Part shown: one piece after another, positions 17,166 to 26,041 of the stretch | How the letters are laid out: each line of letters opens with the position of its first letter | How positions within the stretch are numbered: the stretch's first letter is position 1 | NCBI RefSeq assembly: GCF_014651635.1 | Contig: NZ_BMXG01000005.1 | Span: 163,181-227,180 of the forward strand | DNA: 64,000 bases | Origin: Cerasicoccus arenae | Lineage (GTDB): Bacteria; Verrucomicrobiota; Verrucomicrobiia; Opitutales; Cerasicoccaceae | Reading direction: 5' to 3' | Position numbers and translations under genes: made by a program | The notes under the pieces: generated by a model | The model's input: the letters and a program-made list of their open reading frames with translations, nothing else | Told to the model about the DNA's origin: nothing | Databases searched by the model: none

Positions 17166-19151
17166 ATGATAGTTGCCTTGGCCGATTCCATCGACAGTCT
17201 TGCTGCTCCGCCGCGCATCCGTGTGCTGCCCGACCGCGTCATCAATCAGATCGCGGCGGGGGAGGTGATTGAGCGCCCGGCAGCTGTGGTCAAGGAACTC
17301 GTGGAAAATTCTCTGGACGCCGGAGCCACGCGGGTCGAGGTCGAGTTTCGCAACGGCGGTAAGAGCTACATTCGCATCGAAGACAACGGCTCGGGCATGA
17401 GCCCGGATGACGCCCTGATCGCGCTGGAGCGCCACGCCACCAGCAAGCTCCGTGAGGCCGACGACCTCCTAAAAATCACCAGTCTGGGCTTTCGTGGGGA
17501 GGCATTGCCGTCCATCGCCAGTGTCAGCCGGTTCACGCTGAAAACGCGTCGGCCAGACTGGGAGCACGGCACGGAAATCTTTATCAATGGCGGCAAATTT
17601 ATCCACCAGCGCGAATGCGGCATGCCCGCGGGCACCCGGATCGAGGTCGCGCACCTATTTAATAGCGTACCAGCGCGGCGAAAATTCCTCAAAACGGACA
17701 ACACCGAGGCCGCGCACATTGTCCACCTAATGCGCCTGCTGGCGGTCGCTCGCCCACGGACGGCGTTCACGCTGATCGAGGACGGGCGCACGGTCTTTCA
17801 GTCCCCCGAGTGTCCCACAATGACGGACCGCGTGGCCGAAATCTGGGGGCGGCAAGTCGCCGGAGAACTGGTCGAGCTGCCCGTGGCGACGGGTGAGAAT
17901 GGTTTGCGGCTGACGGGCCTCATTGGTAAGCCCGGCGTTGGCCGCACCACGCGCAAGGAAATGATCGCGCTTGTGAACGGTCGCGCGGTCGACAGCCGCA
18001 CGCTCAATTATGCGCTGATCGAGGGTTACCACACGTTCATTCCCAAGGGGCGTTACCCGCTGGCTTTTCTGTTTCTGGAAATCGATCCCGCGGCGGTCGA
18101 TGTCAATATCCACCCGGCCAAGCGCGAAATCCGCTTCCGTGACGAGGGTGCGGTGCGGCGCTTCGTGCTAACTCATGTGCAGGAGCGTCTGCGCGAGTTG
18201 ACGGGCTTTTCGCTCAACACCAAAGCCGTCCCCGAAACACTAGTGGACGAGGCCGCTCGCCAGGCCGACGCCCAACTCCGCGCTCGGGAGGCAATACCCG
18301 AGCCACGCGAGATCCCCACGCCCGCCTATCCGATTACCAAGCCGAAGCCAGCGTCGGAAGATTTTCGCGCCAAATACATCCCCAAGCCGACGCCAACCAC
18401 CCGGCCCTGGACGCCTTCTAAAGCCGCGCCCGCCCAAAACTCCGTATCGGAAAGTAAAGAGTCGTTGCCTTCGGATGAGGATGACTCTGCGCCGCAAAAT
18501 AATGCGCCTGACGCTGTTCCATTGCCTTCCGAGGACTTCCCTGAGCCAGCCAGTCTGCCGCCGGAGCCGCGGCGTTTCCGTTGGCGTTTTCTCGGTCGAC
18601 TCAAGGTGGACTATGCGCTTTTTGAAACCGAGGCGGGGCTAACAATGCTGCGCCTGCGCGCCGCTCATGAGCGTATCTGGTTTGAGCGCATTGCCGCATA
18701 TTTTGCATCGCAGAGTATTGCCCGGCAGCAATTGCTGTTTCCGCTGCCACTGGAGTTTGAACCCCGCGCCACCGCCGCTCTGCAAGATCATTTGGAATGG
18801 ATCGATGCGCACGGGTTTTCGCTGGAGGAATTTGGCCGGAATTTTTATCGACTACAGGCGCATCCGGACTGGCTCCCCGAGGCCAAGGCCGAGGCTTTTC
18901 TCCGCGATCTCGTGGACCGATTGCGCGAGGGCGAAATCGACCCTCGCCGCACCGAATTGGCTCATGAGCAATTGGCTCGGTTAGCAGCTACGCGGGCCGT
19001 TCGCTATGACGACGACTTGCCCGAAGCCGCGATTACAAAACTCGCCGAGCAGTTGCTGGAATGCCGTCAACCGTTGGCTTGTCCGCGGGGTCGTCCTACG
19101 ATTGTCGAGCTGTCGAGCGGCGAGCTGCGCAAGCGTTTTGGGCTGACTTGA
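17166..19151 (+). CDS. mutL: DNA mismatch repair protein MutL
   Basis: The 661-residue GHKL ATPase couples MutS mismatch recognition to strand incision. The N-terminal ATPase motifs are clear: INQIAAGEVIERPAAVVKEL, ENSLDAGAT, DNGSGM, RHATSKL and GFRGEALPSI in residues 20-115. A Pro-rich linker (about 355-470) joins a C-terminal dimerisation domain. The C-terminal DQHA(x)2E(x)4E nuclease motif is replaced by RAAHERIWFERI, so this copy looks like the endonuclease-deficient type (as in E. coli). mutS is not in the window. A palindrome with a T-run follows the stop. Confidence 0.95.
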   Translation: MIVALADSIDSLAAPPRIRVLPDRVINQIAAGEVIERPAAVVKELVENSLDAGATRVEVEFRNGGKSYIRIEDNGSGMSPDDALIALERHATSKLREADDLLKITSLGFRGEALPSIASVSRFTLKTRRPDWEHGTEIFINGGKFIHQRECGMPAGTRIEVAHLFNSVPARRKFLKTDNTEAAHIVHLMRLLAVARPRTAFTLIEDGRTVFQSPECPTMTDRVAEIWGRQVAGELVELPVATGENGLRLTGLIGKPGVGRTTRKEMIALVNGRAVDSRTLNYALIEGYHTFIPKGRYPLAFLFLEIDPAAVDVNIHPAKREIRFRDEGAVRRFVLTHVQERLRELTGFSLNTKAVPETLVDEAARQADAQLRAREAIPEPREIPTPAYPITKPKPASEDFRAKYIPKPTPTTRPWTPSKAAPAQNSVSESKESLPSDEDDSAPQNNAPDAVPLPSEDFPEPASLPPEPRRFRWRFLGRLKVDYALFETEAGLTMLRLRAAHERIWFERIAAYFASQSIARQQLLFPLPLEFEPRATAALQDHLEWIDAHGFSLEEFGRNFYRLQAHPDWLPEAKAEAFLRDLVDRLREGEIDPRRTELAHEQLARLAATRAVRYDDDLPEAAITKLAEQLLECRQPLACPRGRPTIVELSSGELRKRFGLT

Positions 19152-19159
19152 GGAGTCTG

Positions 19160-19193
19160 GGCGGACTTGTGCGTTTTGGCGGACTTGTGCGTT
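19160..19193 (+). repeat. Two tandem copies of an 18-base unit after mutL
   Basis: GGCGGACTTGTGCGTT occurs at 19160-19175 and again at 19178-19193, giving an 18-base period. A degenerate third unit (GGCTGACTTG) covers the last mutL codons at 19141-19150, so the repeat may have grown out of the gene end. Confidence 0.7.
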
Positions 19194-19198
19194 ACGAG

Positions 19199-19251
19199 GG
19201 TAGCGCAGCCGCGTCCCCGTAGCGCTGGGACGCGCCAGCACTACCTTTTTT
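19199..19251 (+). terminator. REP-like palindrome with T-run, probable mutL terminator
   Basis: Arms of 19 bases (19199-19217 and 19227-19245, 16 of 19 complementary) enclose a nine-base loop, and six T follow at 19246-19251. This would work as a rho-independent terminator for mutL. The left arm is similar to a sequence near 32628-32650 on the other strand, so it may belong to a dispersed repeat family. Confidence 0.6.
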
Positions 19252-19299
19252 GATGACCGAAGATGGCGGACGCTAGCGACTGCACGATTATCGAGCCGT

Positions 19300-20514
19300 T
19301 TACTGAACGATTTCCATCTGGCCGGGAGCGGTGATGATGCCAGCGAAGGCGGCGTCCCTGGCCTTTTCGTTGTAGATCACGAAGCAGAAGGGGTGGTTGG
19401 CGTTGAAGTCGATGCTCTTTGGCGATTTCGGTTTTTCTGGGGCGGGGCCAAATGGGTCGGTCGAAGCTGTCACTGTCGAGCGTGCCTCTGTCCCTTTTTC
19501 ATTCCACTTGATTTCAACTTTCTCAATGAGTTTGGCGATGAAAAGCGGTTCGGGGTGGTTTTCGTTGATGCCGGAAAAGTTCGCTTTGCCCGGCGTAAAG
19601 GGCTCGGACAGTTTTGATTTCAGGAAAATATCCCGCCAGCTTATTTCGGTGTCATAGTCGACCCGGGGTAATTGTAGGTTAATGAGTTCGGGTTTGGCCT
19701 TACTGGCGGCTTGCAGGAGATACTTCCCGTTCAATGCTCCGAGGGCCTGATCAAATTGCCGGGCGTCCTTGGGCAGGAAGACGAGTAGGGTGAAGTCATC
19801 ACTCTTGTAGGGAATCGTGAGTACTTGGAATTGCTCGTCCTCATAGTAGGGGAAGCGCTCCTTTGTCTTCATCATGCGCACCAGAAACTTTTCATCGGAT
19901 GAGCGATAGAACATCATTGGCGATGTGGTGGCGTTGCTGAAGTAATCTCCTTTCCAGGGCGAGATAAACACCGTGACGAGCACTGCGAGCATGTCGGGTT
20001 TGCCGTCCAGGTCGGCGGGAGAGACGACGCTCTTTATATAGCCATTGGTCTGCTCGCTGTACCAGAAGTTGACGAGGCTGGCGGCCTTGGCTGGATCGGT
20101 GCGCAGCGGAATGGCGCTGACATTGTATTTCCATTGGTCGCTGGCGGCTTGGAAAAATTCGTTCGTCACCTGGACGCGTTCAGAGAACCAGACCGAGTCG
20201 ATGCGCCTGTAGCCGGGCAGGGCGCGTTGGGCCTTGGCGGCTTCCTTGGCGACGGTCTCTCGCGTTTGGCCAGCGAAGAGGGCACCCATCTGCTGCTCGG
20301 TTTTTCCGCTGGAGCCATAGTAAAGCAGGCCGAGCATATCGAGAACCGACATGGGCGCGAAGGCCGGCTCTTCCTGAGTTTTGACGGCTTGCAGGAGGCT
20401 GAGCGAGGTGTTGACGTCGGCTAGAGCGGGCAGGGGCACCAGTAGCACCAGAAGCCAGCCCAGCCGGCGGGCTGAATTAATCGCTCGGGTGATGGAAAAG
20501 GGGATGTTTGGCAA
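19300..20514 (-). CDS. Secreted serpin (serine protease inhibitor)
   Basis: The 404-residue protein has a signal peptide (about 1-32) and a serpin fold: FAPMSVLDMLGLLYYGSSG near the N terminus, VEIKWNEKGTEARSTVTAST as the hinge of the reactive-centre loop near 340, and HPFCFVIYNEKARDAAFAG near the C terminus. Serpins trap serine or cysteine proteases irreversibly. The loop after the hinge is Pro-rich (DPFGPAPEKPKSPKS), so the scissile bond and target cannot be read. Bacterial serpins are uncommon. Proteases encoded elsewhere in the window (36210-37313 and 44677-46278) are possible self-targets, which is speculation. Confidence 0.85.
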   Translation of the reverse strand: MPNIPFSITRAINSARRLGWLLVLLVPLPALADVNTSLSLLQAVKTQEEPAFAPMSVLDMLGLLYYGSSGKTEQQMGALFAGQTRETVAKEAAKAQRALPGYRRIDSVWFSERVQVTNEFFQAASDQWKYNVSAIPLRTDPAKAASLVNFWYSEQTNGYIKSVVSPADLDGKPDMLAVLVTVFISPWKGDYFSNATTSPMMFYRSSDEKFLVRMMKTKERFPYYEDEQFQVLTIPYKSDDFTLLVFLPKDARQFDQALGALNGKYLLQAASKAKPELINLQLPRVDYDTEISWRDIFLKSKLSEPFTPGKANFSGINENHPEPLFIAKLIEKVEIKWNEKGTEARSTVTASTDPFGPAPEKPKSPKSIDFNANHPFCFVIYNEKARDAAFAGIITAPGQMEIVQ

Positions 20515-20544
20515 CGATTGAGGGAGGGTATGGGGCAGAGCCGT

Positions 20545-20967
20545 CTAGTCTTTGGGGCCGGGCTCGACAGACCAGACAGGCGGCTCCTTGAACTGATCGG
20601 CGAGTTTTTGTGTCGTGCGCTCAAGGCGGGCGGCAAGGGTCTTGATGATCTTCACCGCGATCTGTGGTCGTTGTTGGATCAGGCTTTCGACATCGGAGTC
20701 TCCGCAATGCACTAGGCGGCAATCTGTTTTGGCGCGCACAGTAGCGGTGCGGGGCTTGCCTAGTATATCGCCCATTTCGCCAAAAATGGTGCCCGGGAAC
20801 ATCAATACATTCAGCAGGAGGCCGTCTTTATAGATTTCGACAGCACCAGCTTTCAGGATGTAGAAACCCTGACCTTGCTCACCTTGTTCGATGATGGTGT
20901 TACCGGCTTCGACTTCAAATTCCCGATCCATGTCCAACAATATTGATAGATAAAATGGATATGGCAA
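20545..20967 (-). CDS. Cyclic nucleotide-binding domain protein
   Basis: The 140-residue protein is essentially one cyclic-nucleotide-binding beta roll: FEVEAGNTIIEQGEQGQGFYIL, then GAVEIYKDG and FGEMGDILGKPRTATVRA, the phosphate-binding cassette region. No DNA-binding or kinase domain is attached, so it may act as a stand-alone sensor. The cassette has FGEMG as in true binders, but an R two residues before TATV sits where cAMP-binding proteins have it, so binding is plausible yet unproven. ATG 20931 would cut off the first strand, so 20967 is preferred. Confidence 0.8.
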   Translation of the reverse strand: MPYPFYLSILLDMDREFEVEAGNTIIEQGEQGQGFYILKAGAVEIYKDGLLLNVLMFPGTIFGEMGDILGKPRTATVRAKTDCRLVHCGDSDVESLIQQRPQIAVKIIKTLAARLERTTQKLADQFKEPPVWSVEPGPKD

Positions 20968-21031
20968 TCATCCATCGGCGCAAGCTATCTCTCGCTTGCT
21001 TCTTGCAATAAAGCGCTTATCTTAGCGCCTC

Positions 21032-22063
21032 ATGAACAACGCAAGCCAGTCCATCCGCGTTGGCGCATTCTTTGTGCTGGGCGTCGCCCTCATCTGGATC
21101 GCCTACGAAACATTGTCGGGCGCACGGTTGGAACGCACCAGCGGCTACCGGCTCGACGCGACCTTTGACAACCTACAGCAGCTCAAGACCAGTGACGAAG
21201 TTCGCATGGCCGGGGTGCGTATTGGCAATGTAGCCAACACTCGGCTCGATGGCACGCGCGCCGTCGCCGTTTTGCTCATTGGGGATGAGTATCATATTCC
21301 TGCTGACTCTCAGGCAACGATTACCACGGCGGGCCTGCTGGGGACCAATTATATCGCCATTGTGCCTGGAACATCGCCGGAGAAACTCGCAGGAGGTGGC
21401 AAGATTGAGACATTCGCCACGCCGGGCTTTAATGAAGTCGTTGCCGAAGTTGGCAAACTCGGCGAACGGCTAGATCAGGTTTTCGCCAAGGTTGAGGGCT
21501 CGCTTGACGGCCTCAGCGGACTGACTGGCGGTGGCTCCGATTCTGGCGAAAAATCAGGCGGCCCCGGCGCATTGTTTTCCAATCTGAACGAACTCGTTGT
21601 CGAAAATCGGGACACGATCAAGCGCACCCTCACCAATTTCGACCAGATCAGCGCGGAGATCGCTAGTGGCCAAGGCACGATCGGCAAGCTGATCAAAGAC
21701 CCCGCCGCCTACGACCAACTACTCGCCACCGCCGCCGATATCCAAAAGACGGCCAACGACGCCTCTAAGCTCATTGCGGAAGCCGAGAGCATCATGGAGC
21801 ACGTTAAGTCGGGTGATGGTGCGTTGGGCGCGATTATCTATGACCAGCAGACCGGGACTGACATTAAGATGGCCATTGCCAACGTGAAGGATTTTTCAAG
21901 CAAACTGAACTCCAAGGACAATTCCTTGGGCCGTTTCCTGTCCGACGACGACCTATACGTCCAAGCTCAGGATACATTGAGCAAAGTGAATGGTGCCGTC
22001 AGTCGATTTGACGACAGCGGCCCAATTACTGCCGTCGGAATCTTAGCGAGCGCTCTTTTTTAA
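21032..22063 (+). CDS. MlaD/MCE-domain lipid transport protein
   Basis: The 343-residue protein has one N-terminal membrane helix (about 10-28), a single MCE domain (about 38-120; TFDNLQQLKTSDEVRMAGVRIGNV) and a long helical, coiled-coil-like C terminus. MCE proteins form hexameric rings in the periplasm that move phospholipids between membranes. Usual partners MlaE (permease) and MlaF (ATPase) are not beside it. The C-terminal GTIGKLIKDP and GALGAIIYD repeats are common in longer MCE proteins. A TTGACA box follows the stop, before the rsmE gene. Confidence 0.88.
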   Translation: MNNASQSIRVGAFFVLGVALIWIAYETLSGARLERTSGYRLDATFDNLQQLKTSDEVRMAGVRIGNVANTRLDGTRAVAVLLIGDEYHIPADSQATITTAGLLGTNYIAIVPGTSPEKLAGGGKIETFATPGFNEVVAEVGKLGERLDQVFAKVEGSLDGLSGLTGGGSDSGEKSGGPGALFSNLNELVVENRDTIKRTLTNFDQISAEIASGQGTIGKLIKDPAAYDQLLATAADIQKTANDASKLIAEAESIMEHVKSGDGALGAIIYDQQTGTDIKMAIANVKDFSSKLNSKDNSLGRFLSDDDLYVQAQDTLSKVNGAVSRFDDSGPITAVGILASALF

Positions 22064-22067
22064 GTGA

Positions 22068-22096
22068 TTGACAATCAGCTGTTTATGGATTTATTG
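22068..22096 (+). promoter_or_regulatory. Promoter-like element after mlaD
   Basis: TTGACA at 22068-22073 is followed after 17 bases by TTATTG at 22091-22096 (or TTTATT at 22090). It could drive a short RNA that ends at the hairpin at 22228-22256, or rsmE. Confidence 0.35.
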
Positions 22097-22227
22097 CGAA
22101 AAATTATATTTTTTCTAACAAATTTTTGAACGAATCGTGAATTAGGGTCGTCTTAATCTATGTAGCTAACACCAGTTAGTAAGCGTTAGTTTCAGTTTAG
22201 TTTGTAGTTTGCATTTAGGTTAGAGAA

Positions 22228-22256
22228 GGGCTGTCCCAGTGGGGCGGTCCTTTTCT
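22228..22256 (+). terminator. Rho-independent terminator upstream of rsmE
   Basis: GGGCTGTCCC (22228-22237) pairs with GGGGCGGTCC (22241-22250) over ten base pairs including three G-T pairs, loop AGT, followed by TTTTCTTT. It can end the mlaD transcript or a small RNA made from the promoter-like element at 22068. Confidence 0.65.
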
Positions 22257-22345
22257 TTGTCTAACGATCGTGCTTTGGGGCCTTTTTAGCTCTGCCCGGT
22301 GGAGCGGTCTTTACAGTCAGTGTCGCGCTTGCCTAGTGTGGTGGC

Positions 22346-23083
22346 GTGGCTGGATTCCGCAGTTATTATCCCCTTGGTGGGCTTAAAGTCGGTGAAACCG
22401 TTGAATTGGACGCCGCCGAGAGCCGACACCTGCTCAAAGCCCTCCGTGCGCGGGTGGGTGACAAAGTGACGCTCTTCGACGGCCAAGGTGGCGCTTGGTG
22501 CGGCGTTTTGGCCAATGCCGGACGCACAGCCCAGGTTCATATCGAAGACCTCCCCCCCCCCCTCAACCGCTCGGTCGAACTTTTTCTCGCCGTCGCCTTA
22601 CTCAAGGGCAAGGCGCTGGACGCCGTCATCAAGTGTGCGGTGGAGATCGGTGCGGCAGGCATTATTCCACTGCAAACCCAACACTGCGAGGTGCGGCTGG
22701 ATGAGCATCGCGCCGCATCCAAGGCCGCCCATTGGCGCACAACCGCCATTGAGGCCGCCAAGCAGAGCGGTAATCTGGCTGCTTTTTCGATCCGCGACCC
22801 ACTCCCTTTATCGGCGTGGCTGGCTGAAGAGAGCGAAGAAACGCTTCGCCTTGTCGCCAGTCTCGAGGCTGATACCCCCCCCCTGCTGAGTTCATTGAGT
22901 GGCCACCCAAAGCGGATCGAGGTGTTGATCGGACCTGAGGGCGATTTTTCCTCCGCTGAGTATCAGGCGATTGCCGCGCGTCGCATCCTCCCAGTTAGCT
23001 TGGGCCCGTTCGTACTGCGGGCAGAAACGGCCTGTGTTTATGCGCTCAGCGCACTCCATGCGGCCTGTTTACGAGGCGACTAA
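22346..23083 (+). CDS. rsmE: 16S rRNA (uracil-1498-N3)-methyltransferase
   Basis: This SPOUT-fold enzyme methylates N3 of U1498 in 16S rRNA, using SAM. The 245 residues start with FRSYYP and SRHLLKALRARVGD (PUA-like part) and end with the SAM-binding trefoil knot: IGPEGDFSSAEYQ and SLGPFVLRAETACVYAL. The start is GTG at 22346, the first start codon after the in-frame stop at 22334. Two C tracts lie inside the gene: 11 C at 22552-22562 (coding Pro) and nine at 22875-22883; both are in frame here. Confidence 0.93.
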   Translation: MAGFRSYYPLGGLKVGETVELDAAESRHLLKALRARVGDKVTLFDGQGGAWCGVLANAGRTAQVHIEDLPPPLNRSVELFLAVALLKGKALDAVIKCAVEIGAAGIIPLQTQHCEVRLDEHRAASKAAHWRTTAIEAAKQSGNLAAFSIRDPLPLSAWLAEESEETLRLVASLEADTPPLLSSLSGHPKRIEVLIGPEGDFSSAEYQAIAARRILPVSLGPFVLRAETACVYALSALHAACLRGD

Positions 23084-23173
23084 AACAAGATTACTGTTGG
23101 ATGAGGGTTTACAACCAGTTCCCTACATGATAATCCCTAATCTAAACACGGTTAAACTGACTGCTTTTCGCCA

Positions 23174-24109
23174 ATGGATTCACCAGAATTTTCTCTCGCT
23201 CTCGCCAAAATGCTCATTTCTGCCGCTTGGGTAGATGGTGAAATACAGCCAGCCGAACGAGATTTCCTCAAGGATTTCGTTTTTAGTTTACCGCATTTGG
23301 ACGAATCGACTTGGGCGAATCTCCAAACCTATTTTGAAGAGCCAGTAGATGACGCTGAGCGCATTTATTTGCTTCAGGAGCTGCGCCGCCTGTTAACCCG
23401 CGATACGCAATTGCATCTGGTCACCAAGTCCGTTCGTCAGGTATTTATGGCCGACGGGAAAGTCTTACCCGAAGAGGTAAAGGCCGCTCGGCAAATCACT
23501 CGTATCCTGCAAGGCACTGAGGAGGATTCTGACCAAGAGATGAGTAATGTGATCAAAGCGCATCTCGCCCGACTGCGCTCCAATTACAGCTCTTCGCCTT
23601 TTGCAAGAGTCGCCGACGAATCAGCAAGTAGGTTTCCAGAGTCCGTGAGCACGTTTTTTGCTGAACAGGGGATGGTCATTGATGTTTCCGACGAAGAGCG
23701 TGACCGCATTTGCCTGATTGGCTGCCTGTTGGCAGTCGTTGGCAATGCAGATGGCTCGCTAGACCCCAGCGAAAAGCAGGTTGCCAAGGACTTCTTACTG
23801 CGTCGCTGGAAATTTCCGCCCGAGGTTGCGAGCTACGTCTTGCAGATCATGATTTCTGATCCCGCGCGCGATCTGGACTTGGCGATCATTGTTCGCCGAC
23901 TGTATGAAGCAACAACCGACGCAGACCGCGCGCTTTTACTGAAAACTCTCTTGGCTATTTCCGCTGCGGACGGACGTATTCTCAAGGAAGAGATAGACGA
24001 ATGCTATCGCATTGCCCGTTTATTGAAGATTCCCGCAGAAGATATTGAAGACGCACTTATTCATATCCCGCGTCACCGGGAAGTTAGTCACCCCGATAAT
24101 ATTCAGTAA
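23174..24109 (+). CDS. TerB-like domain protein with two repeats
   Basis: The 311-residue protein has two tellurite-resistance TerB-like helical domains. The first (about 5-115) contains ISAAWVDGEIQPAERDFL and VFMADGKVLPEEVKAA; the second (about 165-300) contains VVGNADGSLDPSEKQVAKDF and AISAADGRILKEEIDE. The DG(x)(x)xxE pattern resembles the metal-binding acidic loops of TerB. The family is linked to stress and membrane-associated functions, but no precise activity is known. It is soluble, with no signal peptide. Downstream is the S55 peptidase gene after about 60 bases. Confidence 0.8.
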   Translation: MDSPEFSLALAKMLISAAWVDGEIQPAERDFLKDFVFSLPHLDESTWANLQTYFEEPVDDAERIYLLQELRRLLTRDTQLHLVTKSVRQVFMADGKVLPEEVKAARQITRILQGTEEDSDQEMSNVIKAHLARLRSNYSSSPFARVADESASRFPESVSTFFAEQGMVIDVSDEERDRICLIGCLLAVVGNADGSLDPSEKQVAKDFLLRRWKFPPEVASYVLQIMISDPARDLDLAIIVRRLYEATTDADRALLLKTLLAISAADGRILKEEIDECYRIARLLKIPAEDIEDALIHIPRHREVSHPDNIQ

Positions 24110-24168
24110 GGAGAGGTAGCGCATATTGGCTCGTTGCGCTTTGGATATATCTGTGTGGAAGAATCCCG

Positions 24169-26037
24169 TTGAGGAACCGAGTTTCGGTTGCGCTGTCGCA
24201 GCAAGTCATTAGCTTTCAATCACGAATGACACGCGCAGGCATCCTTACCCTCCTTAGTTATCTCACTTTGGCCTTGGTGGCTCTAGGCAAACCGTCTGCT
24301 CGCGAAACAGCGATATTGCCCCTATCGGAAATCAAACCCGGTATGACGGGTACTTGGCGGACTGTTGTCAGCGGCAACGAGATCGAAGAATTTAATCTGA
24401 AGATCCTAGGCGTTTCGCAGAACTTTGCTGGGCCTAATTCCCCCGTCATCATTGCTGAGGCGCTGGATGCGTCACAGATACTCAGTGGCCCAGTGGGCGG
24501 GATGAGCGGCAGTCCGTGCTATATCGACGGTGAGCTGATCGGGGCCTACGCCTATGGCTATCTCTGGCCCAAGGAGCAGGCTATCATTGGCATTACGCCC
24601 ATCGAGGAAATGCTTAAGGTCTTTGAAAAAGGTCGCCCGGACATACATGCAGCGGGCGGTGGTACACCGGACGGCTCCAGCGGTGCTATGCTCATTGGCG
24701 ATTTACCGCGCCCTTCCAAGCGGTTTCAGGCAGTCGGCGAAACGAAGTTTGGTCAGACTTCGAGTAGAGCAATGACAGACCTCAAGCCTGCGCCCACCCC
24801 CCTCTTGGCGGCGGGAGTTTCCGCGCAGACTATTGAAGCCTTTCGCCCCTATGCCCAAGCGATGAATCTTGAGCTTATGAGTGCGCCAGTGGGTGCGGCG
24901 ACGACCCTGACAGCGGGCGATATCGAGCCGGGCTCACCAGTGGGCGGTGTGCTGCTCGACGGAGACTTTTCCGTCGTCGCCACGGGTACTTGCACCTGGC
25001 GCGAAGGAGACGACTTCCTTGCCTTCGGGCATCCCTTCCTCAAGGGCGGTGCGGTGGATATACCGATTGCTCCGGCGGAGGTGATCACCGTTATCCGTTC
25101 GGTGCAGCGCTCGTTCAAGCTGGCTAATGTCGGTCCGATCGTGGGCTCAATCTATCAGGACCGGCTTACCGCAGTTGCAGGCGAAGTCGGCCGCCTAGCG
25201 CAGATGACGGACTATTCGGTGTTGGTGACGGACCCCTCGGGCGTCACTCGCACCTATTCGGGGAGGTTATTTCAGAATGAATCGATGTCGCCTTACATCG
25301 CAGTGCTTGGCCTCTACAACAGCGCAACTTCGACTTTGGAAACGGCGGAGAACCTGACCTACCACCTGACGGTCCACGCTGACTTCGACGGCTATGCCCC
25401 GCTCGAATGGACGCGGACCGCGGCTGGTAGCGGTCAATTATTGGGCGCTGTGTTTGAAGTCTGGGACATGCTTGGCATGCTGGTGGAAAACCCCTTTGAA
25501 CCGACTAATCTCAAGTCTCTCCGGTTCGAGCTGAAAATGACGGATCTGCGGGAAGCGACGTCGATGGACCGATTGCAAATCCTCAGTGGCCCAGCTAAAT
25601 CGGGGCAGCCAGTCGAGCTTGCCATTCGCTTGAAAGGCTTCCGCGACGCTTCGGCCCGCGAGTTGGTCAAAGCACCCATTCCCTCTGGCTCCTCGGGGCA
25701 GACCCTGTCGCTTTTTGTCGGTGACGCCTCCGCGGCGGATCGCATTGACGACGGCTATTCGCCTACGGTCTCGACCTTCGGCGAGATCCTTGACTACTTC
25801 CGCACCCGACGGGACAACCAGCGTCTTTACGTGAAGTTGCTGCGTCCGGCCAGTGGGGTGCGGGCGCGAGGCCAGTCCCTCAACGATCTTCCGCCGTCCG
25901 CCCGTTCCTTGCTGGACTCACCACAAACCGTTGAGCCGCTGGCCGATACGCGCGAGATCACGCTCTGGGAAACCTCCATTGAAACTGCGGGTGCCTTCAC
26001 CGGCTCGCACCGCTTCCGCTTGCCCGTCGAAGAATAA
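24169..26037 (+). CDS. SpoIVB-type (S55) peptidase domain protein
   Basis: The 622-residue protein has a signal peptide or signal anchor in the first 45 residues and an S55-like serine peptidase region with GPVGGMSGSPCYIDGELIGAY near residue 107, the catalytic Ser block of SpoIVB-type enzymes, and FLAFGHPFLKGGAVDIP near residue 285. The remaining C-terminal part is of unclear fold. In Firmicutes SpoIVB activates a sporulation protease; Verrucomicrobia do not sporulate, so another role is likely. TTG 24169 has GGAAG seven bases upstream; ATG 24226 gives a cleaner signal peptide and is the alternative. The propeller gene begins four bases after the stop. Confidence 0.8.
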   Translation: MRNRVSVALSQQVISFQSRMTRAGILTLLSYLTLALVALGKPSARETAILPLSEIKPGMTGTWRTVVSGNEIEEFNLKILGVSQNFAGPNSPVIIAEALDASQILSGPVGGMSGSPCYIDGELIGAYAYGYLWPKEQAIIGITPIEEMLKVFEKGRPDIHAAGGGTPDGSSGAMLIGDLPRPSKRFQAVGETKFGQTSSRAMTDLKPAPTPLLAAGVSAQTIEAFRPYAQAMNLELMSAPVGAATTLTAGDIEPGSPVGGVLLDGDFSVVATGTCTWREGDDFLAFGHPFLKGGAVDIPIAPAEVITVIRSVQRSFKLANVGPIVGSIYQDRLTAVAGEVGRLAQMTDYSVLVTDPSGVTRTYSGRLFQNESMSPYIAVLGLYNSATSTLETAENLTYHLTVHADFDGYAPLEWTRTAAGSGQLLGAVFEVWDMLGMLVENPFEPTNLKSLRFELKMTDLREATSMDRLQILSGPAKSGQPVELAIRLKGFRDASARELVKAPIPSGSSGQTLSLFVGDASAADRIDDGYSPTVSTFGEILDYFRTRRDNQRLYVKLLRPASGVRARGQSLNDLPPSARSLLDSPQTVEPLADTREITLWETSIETAGAFTGSHRFRLPVEE

Positions 26038-26041
26038 TTCT

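Noticed and set aside
16884..17435. 183-codon version of the zinc-ribbon gene
   Set aside because: The first 126 codons overlap mutL on the other strand; the zinc ribbon starts at the ATG at 17057.
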